A DNA stretch of 64,000 bases from Cepaea nemoralis (taxonomy: Eukaryota; Mollusca; Gastropoda; Stylommatophora; Helicidae): contig JACEFZ010028130.1 of the NCBI GenBank assembly GCA_014155875.1, forward strand, positions 326,001 to 390,000, given 5' to 3'. A model generated the notes under the pieces. The model searched no databases and was not told where the DNA came from. It worked only from the letters and a program-made list of their open reading frames with translations. The position numbers and the translations under genes were made by a program. Positions 13,611-23,645 of this stretch are shown in pieces. How positions within the stretch are numbered: the stretch's first letter is position 1; every line of letters starts with the position of its first letter.

Positions 13611-13860
13611 TTTTGTTTTGTTTAAAAAGTCGCTTAAAAGTCGACAGGGTCGACTTCATTGCACCGTGTGTTATCCCATATGGCTCAATCTCTTTCCGTA
13701 GCGCAGAAAGCGTCGCACAAACTCCGTAGCTCCAGCGACGACCCTCAGGAGTCTCCTGAAAAAAAAATACGCTCCTGAATCAAAGGATGCGGCCCGGAAT
13801 CGAACTCACAACCTTTAAGCCCGAGTCAGACGGCTTTACCACTTCGCCACGGAGACTCCC
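13611..13860 (-). mobile_element. tRNA-derived SINE (family B), copy 1
   Basis: On the reverse strand the head contains a perfect A-box word TGGCGAAGTGG (13839-13849) and a B box GAGTTCGATTCC (13796-13807) about 40 bp apart, as in a tRNA gene. The 3' end is an A-rich tail. A 9-bp target duplication TATTCTAGA lies at 13602-13610 and 13861-13869. The body matches 20138-20372. Confidence 0.9.
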
Positions 13861-13869
13861 TATTCTAGA

Positions 13870-14830
13870 GTTAAATTGTTTAATACATTTTCTATCTGCT
13901 GTTATCAAATTAAAAAAATACTTACATACATTGACTTGTTTCAGACTAGTTTCATTCACTGTGATATTGCATTTTGGAATAAGTTGTTTTACTTTGTAAC
14001 CACTGTGAATTATGTTTTTATTTTATTTAAAGACTTGTTTCGACTGTCTGTTGCAATTATAACTATTCTTTCTTAAATACACATGACTTGTAAACACATG
14101 CATGTCAGTGTTCACTATGTTCTGATTAAAAGTAACAAGTAAGACAGCATATTATGCAGGTTTGGTACTAACGTGGAAAACGAACTACTTACACAAACCA
14201 CACTGTTCTTGGGACTCAAAGGATACTATAATAAATACAGAATTACCGAGGTGGAATACGAGCAAGCAGTATAGATAGAAGTAAGGTCAGACGAGAACAT
14301 CGGGGTGCATGGAGCATGCGCTTAGACATAACACAAACTACAACATGTGTGTGTGTCATGACTAAAGTCGGTGGGAAGTTAACTGGTGGGTCCACCTCAT
14401 AACGTCGTGACATAGCATAAGTAAAACGTATAGTTTACGCATCAAGGATCGTCTAACAATTCGCAACAAGCTCCGTGACTTGCGAGTTCGTGAACCCCCC
14501 AAAATATAGCTTTCGTTGGTTTGTGGTAGCCTATCTCTAACGGACAAGACAGAATCAAGTGCTGTCTTGAAGTGTCCCAGCTTACAGCTCTTCAGTACTA
14601 CGCGGCTACAATCGACAAACCCACTTAGATTGTGCACGCATTGAATGATGCAACGGAAATCACAGATTGTCAAGAAGAATCGCTATCCTTGTCACGACAG
14701 GGAGAACAATCTCGTAAGGGAGTTTTCCATCGTAGCCTGTATATTTGCTGGTGTGTTATTTTTTTGTTTTCTAACTCTAGTCATCGGCTCTGTATATTTG
14801 CTGGTGTATAATTTGTGTCTTCTAATTCTA
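13870..14830. other. unassigned DNA
   Basis: No coding family or repeat recognised. The region 14735-14830 contains two diverged forms of the 38-bp unit (TGTATATTTGCTGGTGT) that is massively amplified at 18937-20105, a possible ancestral form. Confidence 0.45.
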
Positions 14831-14999
14831 GTCCAAATCCATCCATCCATCCATCCATCCATCATGTGCCATGTCGATAAGCGTGGGCGGTCATGTTTTG
14901 CCATCTCACTTGATCAGAGTCGTGGATCAGCTCTATGTTCCTGTCTCGACCTTGCCACGTGGCCAGTCCATCCAGGTATTTACTTCTCGGTCTTCCATT

Positions 15000-15132
15000 C
15001 TTATTCAACGGCCAAGTGAACATCCAAGATCTACAACAGGCAGCAGCGAACCGCCAGACATGGAGAGCCATGACTTCTGCACTATGCGCCAACTTAGGCT
15101 CAAGAGGAAAGACTAACTAACTAACTAACTTT
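15000..15132 (+). mobile_element. 5'-truncated LINE 3' end with (AACT)n tail
   Basis: A short insert in the family 2 copy. Its plus-strand translation contains DLQQAAANRQTWRAMTSALC, typical of the last residues of an RTE/jockey-like ORF2, followed by a stop and a (TAAC)n tail. CATT borders both sides (14996-14999 and 15133-15136). It is a dead-on-arrival copy of another LINE. Confidence 0.6.
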
Positions 15133-15575
15133 CATTTGGTCTCTTCCCTTCGACCTAGCGAGTTGTCACCAAATTCTCCATGTCATTTCTTCTCATAACA
15201 TGCCCAAACATGTTGACTGTCTACGCCTAATGTCTCTACTCAGTTTACGATCCTTATTTGTTTCTTGAAGGACTTGTTCATTTATGTTTCTGTCTGTTCA
15301 TGGTATTCTTTGCATTTTCCTTAGAAACCACATTTCCACCAACCACATTTTTCAGCTTGTCTGCTCATTGTTCACGCTTCACATCCATACAGAATTACAG
15401 TTTCTATGTAGACTTCCACACTCTTTGTCTCGTTCCAGCTGATATCTTTTTATTGGTCAGTATGCTTTTCAATTTGCAAAAGGCTACCTTCGCAAGGGCA
15501 ATTCTTGTTCTAATCTCTTCAAGGCATCTCCCATCAGATATCATGATTGTTCCGAAATAACTGTACCGATTTACA

Positions 15576-16460
15576 TCTTATATATAAATTAGGATCTCCG
15601 TCTGTCTGTCTGTCTGTATGTATGTATGTATGTCCTTTATTTGTTCGCGAACGGCCCATCCGATTGAGATGAAATTTTCTACACGCCTTCCTTTCATTCC
15701 AGCGCTGCCAACTGTGATATTTTGTTAGTGTGAAATCGCCTGCTTACTCAGTATTATTTCATTTTTCATTTTTCATTATAATTTCATATATCTCAGGGGA
15801 CCTAACTCTGTAAAAGTTATTTCAAGGGGCATAACTTTTCTGTATAACTTATAGTCATATTGTGGCATCGTTTTCAAAGATTTATAAACTCTTTGTCCAT
15901 AGTTATATACCGGCATATGAGTTATAATAAATAATGATACAATCTGTAAGGCATTTTCAAAGTTTTCATAAAAATAATGCACAATGCATAACATTGTAAC
16001 TCATCTTTTTTTGCTTAAGAAGTTACTGTAGTCATGCAGGTGATTAGAAAGAGTTTTCATTAAAAATAATGGATGGTGTGTGGAAGGACATTCTTTTAAG
16101 TTACTTTTTTTGTTGTATGAATTTAATGAGAACTTATATGACTACTTATATGAATTAAATGAGATGCTCCCCACCAGGGACTGGGCGAAGCCGGGCAGGG
16201 TCAGGCAGACAGATAGACAGACAGATAGACAGACAGATAGACAGACAGATAGACAGTCGGGAACGGGAACTTATATGACTACTTATATGAATTAAATGAG
16301 ATGCTCCACACCAGGAGCTGGGCAATGTCGGGCCGGGTCAGACAGACAGACAGACAGACAGTCAGTCGGTAACGGGAACGAGAACTTATATGACTACTTA
16401 TATGAATTAAATGAGATGCTCCCCACCAGGGTCTGGGCGAAGCCGGGCAGGGTCAGCTAG
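15576..16460 (+). mobile_element. non-autonomous Helitron 1
   Basis: Starts TCTTATATATAAA directly after host A (15575) and ends GTCAGCTAG at 16460. A TC start, CTRR end and A/T insertion site are Helitron hallmarks. The 5' region has a TCTG run and ATTGAGATGAAATTTTCTAC. The 3' side holds three consecutive end-like modules, each with a CCAG-NNN-CTGG stem and GGCGAAGCC before GGGTCAG. No Rep or helicase is encoded. Confidence 0.88.
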
Positions 16461-18459
16461 TCTTATATATAAAAGGCAATCTCCGTCTGTATGTATGTCC
16501 TTTATGCGTTCGCGAACCGTCCATCCGATTGAGATGAAATTTTCTACACGTCTTCCTATCATTCCCGCGCTGCCAACTGTGATATTTTTTAGTGTGAAAT
16601 CGGCTGCTTACTTAATATTATTTAATATTTCATTTTTTATTATAATTTCTATATTGCAAAGGGACTTAACTCTATAAAAGTTATTTCAAGGGGCATAACT
16701 TTTAATAACTTTTCTGTATAGCTTATAGTCATATTGTTGCATCGTTTTCAAAGATTTATAAACTCTTTTTCTATAGTTATGTACCGGCATATGAGTTGTA
16801 ATAAATAATGATATAATCTTTAAGGCATTTTCAAAGTTTTCATAAAAATAATGCACAATGCATAACATTGTAACTCATCTTTTTATGCTTAAAGAGTTAC
16901 CTACAGTCATGTCGGTGATTAAAAACAGTTCTCATTAAAAATAATGGATAATGTGTGGAAGGACATTCTTTTAAGTAACTTTTTTTGTTGTATGAATTTA
17001 ATGAGACCCTCCCCGCCAGGAGCTGGGCAAAGCCACGCCGGGTCAGATAAATAGACAGACCCACCTTTTCGCTGCAGTTATCTACAGGCATATGCGTTAT
17101 AATCCTCCTCCTCCTCTCCCCTCCTCCTCCTCCTACCCTCTTCCCCACCTCCCTCTCCCTCCTCCCTCCTCCTCCTCCCTCTTTCTACTCCTCTTCCCTC
17201 CTCCTCCTCCCTCCTCCTCCCTCCTCATCCTCCCTCCTCCTCCCTCCGCCTCCTCCCTCAGCCTCCTCTCTCCTCCTCCTCCCTCCTCCTCCATCTCCCT
17301 CCTCCTCCCCTTCCTCCTCCTGCGTTCTTCTCCTTCCTCCTCCCTCTTCCTCCTCCTCCTCCCTCCTAGTCCCTCCTCCTCCTCCCTCCTCCTCCTAATC
17401 CCTCCTCCTCCCTCCTATTCCTCCCTACTCCTCCTCCTCCCTCCTCTTCCCTCCTCCTCCTCTCTCAGCCTATCTCTTCCTCCCTCCTCCTCCCTCTTCC
17501 TCCTCCTCCTCGCCCTCCTCCTAATCACTCCTCTTCCTTCCTCCTCCCTTCTCCTCCTCTCTCCTCCTCAATCCTCCTCTTCCCTCCTCCTCCTCCCTCT
17601 TCCTCCCTTTCCTCCTCCTCCTCCCTCCTTCTCCCTCCTCCTTCTCCCTCTTCCTCCTCCCCCTCCTTCTCCTCACTCCTCCTTTTCCCTCCTCCTTCTC
17701 CCTCCTCCTCCCTCCGCCTACTCCCTCCTCCTCCTCCCTCCTCCTCCTCCGCCTCCTTCTCCCTCTTCCTCCTCCTCCTCCTCCCCCTCCCTCCACCTCC
17801 CTCCTCCTCCTCCCTCTTCCTCCTCCTCCCTCTTCCTCCTCCTCCCTCCTCATCCTTCTCCTCCTCCTCCCTCCTCCTTCTTCCTCCTCCTTCTCCCTCT
17901 TCCTCCTCCCTTCTCCTCCTCCCTTCTCCTCCCTTCTTCTCCTCCCTCCTCCTTCTCCCTCTGCCTCATCGCTCCTCCTCCTCCCTCCTCCTCCCCCCTT
18001 CTTCCTCCTTCTCCCTTCTCCTCCTCCCTCCTTCTCCTCCCTCTTCCTCCTCCTCCCTCCTCCCTCCTCCTCCCTCTTCCTCCTCCTACCTCCTCCTCCC
18101 TCCCCTACCTCCTCCCTCCTCCTAATCCCTCCTCCTCCTCCCTCCTCCTCCCTCCGCCTCCTCCCTCCCCCAAATATGAATTAAATGATATGCTCCCCAC
18201 CAGTGACTGGGCGAAGCCGGGCCGGGTCGTCTTATTTGGAAACGGGAATGGGAGCAGGGGCCGAATATGAATTAAATGAGACGCTCCATTTACCCAAGTT
18301 AATTGTTGGGGGAAGATGTAAAGATCTTTCAAGTGCTCTTTCTAATAATAGACAGACAGACAGTAGATAGTCGGGAACGGGAACGGGAGCTTATATGACT
18401 ACTTATATGAATTAAATGAGATGCTCCCCACCAGTGGCTGGGCGAAGCCGGGCCGGGTC

Positions 18460-18508
<49 letters not shown>

Positions 18509-18737
18509 CTCGGGAACGGGAACTTATATGACTACTTATATGAATTAAATGAGATGCTCCCCATCAGGGTCTTTGCGAAGCCGGGCCGGGTCAGACAGAC
18601 AGACAGACAGACAGATAGACAGACAGACGGACAGATAGATAGTCGGGGACGGGAACGGGAGCTTATATGACTACTTATATGAATTAAATGAGATGCTCCA
18701 CATCAGGGACTGGACGAAGCCAGGCCGGGTCAGCTAG
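16461..18737 (+). mobile_element. non-autonomous Helitron 2, tandem with Helitron 1
   Basis: It begins TCTTATATATAAAA immediately after the CTAG end of Helitron 1 and ends CTAG at 18737, followed by host T. The left part matches Helitron 1. The middle is about 1.07 kb of TCC-rich sequence, and the right side has five end-like modules separated by (CAGA)n. No coding capacity was seen. The two elements therefore lie head to tail with zero intervening bases. Confidence 0.88.
17100..18172 (+). repeat. polypyrimidine (TCC)n-rich tract inside Helitron 2
   Basis: More than 1 kb of almost pure C/T, dominated by CTCCTCCTC with TTC and rare purines. The 392-codon Pro/Ser/Leu frame across it is a repeat translation, since similar tracts in sibling Helitrons are open in the same way. 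Confidence 0.95.
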
Positions 18738-18936
18738 TGTTAAATAAAAATGCCCGTTTACTCGTGTATCGCATTGTGAAATTTCCTTCTTTCCAGTGAG
18801 GACCATAATCTGCGTCTTCTTACTATCCTATTCTAACCCTAGTTGTTCACTGTGTGCAACAACCGCATATACTAAATGTTTCAGGACCTGTTCATTGTCT
18901 GCCATCAAGACATGCTTGTCCATTTCTAGTCCATGG

Positions 18937-20106
18937 CTCTGTATATTTGCTGGTGTATCATTTCTAGTCCATGGCTCTGTATATTTGCTGGTGTATCATT
19001 TCTAGTCCATGGCTCTGTATATTTGCTGGTGTATCATTTCTAGTCCATGGCTCTGTATATTTGCTGGTGTATCATTTCTAGTCCATGGCTCTGTATATTT
19101 GCTGGTGTATCATTTCTAGTCCATGGCTCTGTATATTTGCTGGTGTATCATTTCTAGTCCATGGCTCTGTATATTTGCTGGTGTATCATTTCTAGTCCAT
19201 GGCTCTGTATATTTGCTGGTGTATCATTTCTAGTCCATGGCTCTGTATATTTGCTGGTGTATCATTTCTAGTCCATGGCTCTGTATATTTGCTGGTGTAT
19301 CATTTCTAGTCCATGGCTCTGTATATTTGCTGGTGTATCATTTCTAGTCCATGGCTCTGTATATTTGCTGGTGTATCATTTCTAGTCCACGGCTCTGTAT
19401 ATTTGCTGGTGTATCATTTCTAGTCCATGGCTCTGTATATTTGCTGGTGTATCATTTCTAGTCCATGGCTCTGTATATTTGCTGGTGTATCATTTCTAGT
19501 CCACGGCTCTGTATATTTGCTGGTGTATCATTTCTAGTCCATGGCTCTGTATATTTGCTGGTGTATCATTTCTAGTAAATGGCTCTGTATATTTGCTGGT
19601 GTATCATTTCTAGTCCATGGCTCTGTATATTTGCTGGTGTATCATTTCTAGTCCATGGCTCTGTATATTTGCTGGTGTATCATTTCTAGTCCATGGCTCT
19701 GTATATTTGCTGGTGTATCATTTCTAGTCCATGGCTCTGTATATTTGCTGGTGTATCATTTCTAGTCCACGGCTCTGTATATTTGCTGGTGTATCATTTC
19801 TAGTCCATGGCTCTGTATATTTGCTGGTGTATCATTTCTAGTAAATGGCTCTGTATATTTGCTGGTGTATCATTTCTAGTCCATGGCTCTGTATATTTGC
19901 TGGTGTATCATTTCTAGTCCATGGCTCTGTATATTTGCTGGTGTATCATTTCTAGTCCATGGCTCTGTATATTTGCTGGTGTATCATTTCTAGTCCATGG
20001 CTCTGTATATTTGCTGGTGTATCATTTCTAGTCCATGGCTCTGTATATTTGCTGGTGTATCATTTCTAGTCCATGGCTCTGTATATTTGCTGGTGTATCA
20101 TTTTTG
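18937..20106 (+). repeat. 38-bp minisatellite, 31 units in exact register
   Basis: The unit contains CTCTGTATATTTGCTGGTGT followed by ATCATTTCTAGTCCATGG. Unit starts at 18937 and 20077 are exactly 30 periods apart, so no indel has accumulated. Rare variants (CCACGG, AAATGG) recur at matching positions about 11 units apart, showing block duplication. Confidence 0.97.
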
Positions 20107-20137
20107 TCTACTAATTTCAGTACATGGCTCTGTATAT

Positions 20138-20372
20138 AAAAAGTCGCTTAAAAGTTGACTTCATTGCACCGGGTTGTATCCCATATGCTCGGTCTCTTTC
20201 CGCAGCGCGGAAAGCGTCGCACAAAGCACGAACTCTGTAGCTCTAGCGACGACCCACAGGAGTCTCCGAAATATTTCACTCGTGAACCGAAGGACGCGGC
20301 CCGGAATCGAACACACAAGCTTCGGAACTCGAGTTAAACGGCTTGACCACTTCGCCACGGAGCCTCCCGACT
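20138..20372 (-). mobile_element. tRNA-derived SINE (family B), copy 2
   Basis: On the reverse strand the A box TGGCGAAGTGG is at 20347-20357 and the B box GTGTTCGATTCC at 20303-20314. The tail is A-rich (AAAAAG). A 12-bp duplication with one mismatch, GGCTCTGTATAT (20126-20137) and GGCTTTGTATAT (20373-20384), is itself part of the 38-bp minisatellite unit, so the SINE landed at the edge of that array. Confidence 0.9.
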
Positions 20373-20389
20373 GGCTTTGTATATTTGCT

Positions 20390-20900
20390 TGTGTGTCGTT
20401 TTGTGTGCTGATGTCTAGGTAGCGGGTTCAACCTCTACATCGGTCAGTTGAACTAAAATATTGACTTCTCGTCCTTGGTTTGGGGATATAAACTGCAAGT
20501 ACTTCTGAAGTCGGAGATGTGTAACTCCTTGAATTGGAGACATAAATTGCAAGTACTTCTGAAGTCGGAGAGGGTTCACCTGCTGGCAATGGACACTAAT
20601 AATAATAAAAACGAACTCACACGCAACAATGAGTCCAGTGTACTAAAAGTAGTAACCAACGCACAAAAGAAAAAGAAAAATGTACTTTTCTGTCAATGCC
20701 ACTTTCAACTGTCATGTTGAGTGTCTTGTGGTAGTTTCCCCTTACTTTCCTCAACCACATGACCACGGAATACGTCCTCAGCCTTTAGTGACCTTTTAAA
20801 TTGCCAGGATAGATGAATATCTGACACTGTGACTTGTGCTACGAGCAAAGAGTGCGCCATGAGTGCTCACATGTCCCAGCAGATACTTGGTCCTCCGAAC
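20390..20900. other. unassigned DNA with a short duplicated block
   Basis: No gene recognised. The block containing AACTGCAAGTACTTCTGAAG occurs at about 20490 and again, slightly changed, at about 20545. Confidence 0.4.
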
Positions 20901-20904
20901 TGCG

Positions 20905-21262
20905 TTTGCCGCACCGTGATGTGTGTCTCAACCTCTACCGTCTGCCACACCGTGATGTGTGTCTCAACCTCCACCGTTTGCTACACCGTGATGTGTGTCT
21001 CAACCACCAAAGTGTGCCGAACCGTGATGTGTGTCTCAACCTCTTCTGTTTGCCGCACCGTGATGTGTGTCTCAACCTCTACCGTGTGCCGCACCGTGAT
21101 GTGTGTCTCAACCTGAACCGTTTGCCGCACCATAATGTGTCTCAACCCCCACCGTGTGCCGCACCATAATGTGTCTCATCCCCCACCGCGTGCCGCACCA
21201 TAATGTGTCTCAACCTCTACCGTTTGCCCCACCGTGATGTGTGTCTCAACCCCCACCGTGTG
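20905..21262 (+). repeat. 36-bp and shortened minisatellite
   Basis: Units contain GTGATGTGTGTCTCAACCTC followed by a TGCCGCACC-type word. Early units are 36 bp and later ones are shortened to ATAATGTGTCTCAACC forms. Open frames across it are periodic translations. Confidence 0.92.
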
Positions 21263-21429
21263 GAGGGGCAGGTGGGATTTTCCCTTCAAAGCGTTCTGTG
21301 ACCATGTTGTCATTTCTCAAACTCTAAAGTACTTGTATGTCATAATATTCTCTGACAGCATAGTAGATAGTGCACTGTTGTAGCCCAGTAGACTGGCAGG
21401 CTGAAAACACAATACATAATGTGCTCTGT

Positions 21430-22265
21430 TAGCAGAATAGATAGTGCACTCTAGTAGCACAATGGATGGTGCGCTCTGGTGGCACAGTGGATAGTGCGCT
21501 CTGATGGCACAGTGGATAGTGCACTCTGGTGGCACAGTGGATAGTGTGCTCTGGTAGCATAGTGGATAGTGCGCTCTGGTGTCACAGTGGATAGTGCGCT
21601 CTCATAGCATAATGGATAGTGCACTCTGGTGGCACAGTGGATAGTGCGCTCTGGTGGCACAGTGGATAGTGCACTCTGGTGGCACAGTGGATAGTGCGCT
21701 CTAGTGGCACAATGGATAGTGCGCTCTGGTGGCACAGTGGATAGTGCACTCTCATAGCATAGTGGATAGTGTGCTCTGGTGGCACAGTGGATAGTGCGCT
21801 CTGGTGGCACAGTGGATAGTGCGCTCTGGTGGCACAGTGGATAGTGTGCTCTCGTAGCATAGTGGATAGTGCGCTCTGGTGTCACAGTGGATAGTGCACT
21901 CTGGTGTCACAGTGGATAGTGCGCTCTCGTAGCATAATGGATAGTGCGCTCTGGTGGCACAGTGGATAGTGTGCTCTGGTGGCACAGTGGATAGTGCACT
22001 CTGGTGGCACAGTGGATAGTGCGCTCTCATAGCATAGTGGATAGTGCACTCTGGTGGCACAGTGGATAGTGCGCTCTGGTGGCACAGTGGATAGTGCGCT
22101 CTGGTGGCACAATGGATACTTCGCTCTGGTGGCACAGTGGATAGTGTCCTCTGGTAGCATACTGAATAGAGCGCTCTGGTAGCCAAGTGGATAGTGTGCG
22201 CTGATAGTGCTGTGGATAGTATGCTCCAGTAGTATACTGCATTACAGTGGATAGTGTGCTGGTTA
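21430..22265 (+). repeat. 25-bp minisatellite with Pol III A-box-like word
   Basis: About 33 units containing TGGCACAGTGG then ATAGTGCGCTC. The first word fits the Pol III A-box consensus TRGCNNAGTGG exactly. Variants (TAGCATAGTGG, GTGTCACAGTGG) are interspersed. The reverse-strand frames reading HYPLCHQSAL-like repeats are array translations. Confidence 0.95.
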
Positions 22266-22289
22266 GCACAGTGGCTAACACCAATATAT

Positions 22290-22500
22290 GTATAGACCAC
22301 TCTGCACTCGGTGGGTGATATTGTCTCTATCAATCCGTCCGCCTTTACTTCCTGACACATTTTCTGGTACCGATGTTAGTTTGTGTTGACCTGGGAGCGC
22401 AAGTCACTGTTTTAAAAACCTGCTCGATGCGGATTAGAACCCATGTTCACGAGACCAGTGGGCGATGAGCCAGTCACTATTCCACAGCGGTTGCCGTCTT
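22290..22500 (-). mobile_element. SINE (family C) with recognisable B box
   Basis: Reverse strand: a tRNA-like head near 22440-22495, B-box-like GGGTTCTAATCC near 22432-22443, then the conserved core GAAGTAAAGGCGG near 22340-22352. The 3' end merges into the 25-bp array at about 22265-22290. Confidence 0.6.
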
Positions 22501-23408
22501 AGCCAAGCTCTTGTTACACATCGCAGCAAGGGAGTTAATTCCATAAAATCTAGTTCAGGCAAATTCTGGCGGAGTTGATTTCCCTTGATTTAACTTTTTA
22601 TTTATTTCAAGCCATTCCGAATTGCCGGCTCCATGGCGAAGATTTTACGGAGGCAGTTCGTAATCCCGGATACCCGCGTTCGAAAGACAGCTACGGGCGA
22701 TTTGACAGCAGACCACATTGCGTTGGTTTGTCTACGAAATTGTATGGGTGCCAGTCGTTCAGAAAGCAATGGCAAACTACTTAACGTAAACTTACCATGA
22801 GATCACAACAGTAAACAATGCTGGTGTTGACTGCGACGTCCTGCGAAGGATATGCAAATAACTTAGCATTTTTAATTGGAGCCTTGGTAGCTTAGCAACT
22901 ACGCACTGACTTACCGGCACGGTGGTCATCATTTCGAATCCGCATTGGGATGGACTGTTAAAATTGGCCTTGGCTCCCAGCTCGACTCATCCTTAAATGG
23001 GTATTAAGAAACCTCTTGGGAAGTAAAGGCGGCCGAAATAATGCTAACAATCTCACCCACAATTTTCCTATTGGTATGTAAAAATACGGATCTGGCACTG
23101 AATGCCCAATGCGCCTTAAGGTGTGTAAAGTGGACCTTTACTTTTTTCTTTTATAATCAATTTAGCTTTGCTAGGTCTGTTTCTGGTATCTTCATGTGAA
23201 ATCGCTATTCTTATTATGCCTACCCCGACACATCCAGGCGTATTCAATGCTGCGTTTTTACTCCAATAAACATGCCACTATTGACTCTTCCAGTCATAAG
23301 TATGTGATGTCTAGTTGTCTCTTCCTCGTGATCCCAATCATCACATAATGTGTATTCTACGTTTTGACATTTGGTCACAGCCAATCAACGAAACATGGCT
23401 TCCCTAGT
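22501..23408 (+). mobile_element. SINE-derived segment, at least two families
   Basis: 22625-22855 contains a tRNA-like head (CGCGTTCGAAAG near 22677) joined to the family A 3' body (AATGGCAAACTACTT to GGATATGCAAAT). 23015-23065 is a family C core on the plus strand (GGGAAGTAAAGGCGGCC). The rest is unassigned. The SINE limits are not sharp. Confidence 0.5.
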
Positions 23409-23409
23409 G

Positions 23410-23549
23410 ACCATGTGCCAAACATCCATTTACTCTGGCTCGTTAAAGATGCTGGGCACCAATACAAAAACATATAAAATGCAGGACGTGTAGAGAATCA
23501 CGACTCAGAGGGTAGAGGGGCGCAATATTTCGTAGTGACATGAATGGTT

Positions 23550-23642
<93 letters not shown>
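23410..23642 (+). repeat. interspersed repeat ending in (TA)n
   Basis: 23420-23548 shares ATTTACTCTGGCTCGTTAAA, GCAGGACGTGTAGAGAATCA and GCGCAATATTTCGTAGTGAC with 27960-28165. Here it ends in (TA)n at 23551-23642; there it ends in (GTAT)n. This looks like a retroposon with a variable simple tail. Confidence 0.6.

Positions 23643-23644
<2 letters not shown>

Positions 23645-23645
<1 letters not shown>

Larger units (their letters stand above)
14838..18912 (-). pseudogene. RTE-like LINE 3' portion (family 2), split by LINE and Helitron insertions
   Basis: A reverse-strand family 2 copy ends in a CCAT repeat tail (14840-14862 on the plus strand) followed by CATGTGCCAT-type terminal sequence. 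It runs through 15140-15575, is interrupted by the Helitron pair 15576-18737, and resumes at 18738-18912 with the region equivalent to 9780-9930. A further small retroposon occupies 15000-15132. The protein is fully broken. Confidence 0.8.

Noticed and set aside
13796..13849. Possible functional tRNA gene
   Set aside because: A and B boxes are well formed, but the sequence continues into a SINE body with an A-rich tail and a target duplication, and a second copy exists at 20138-20372.
17092..18270. Long Pro/Ser/Leu-rich open frame, and its counterparts at 33273-34298 and 46093-46560
   Set aside because: They are translations of TCC-rich tracts shared by sibling Helitrons. Absence of stops follows from absence of A and G, not from selection.
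21451..22360. Several long overlapping reverse-strand frames with His-Tyr-Pro-Leu repeats
   Set aside because: A 25-bp period makes all three frames cycle through the same codons. This is a minisatellite, not a repeat protein.
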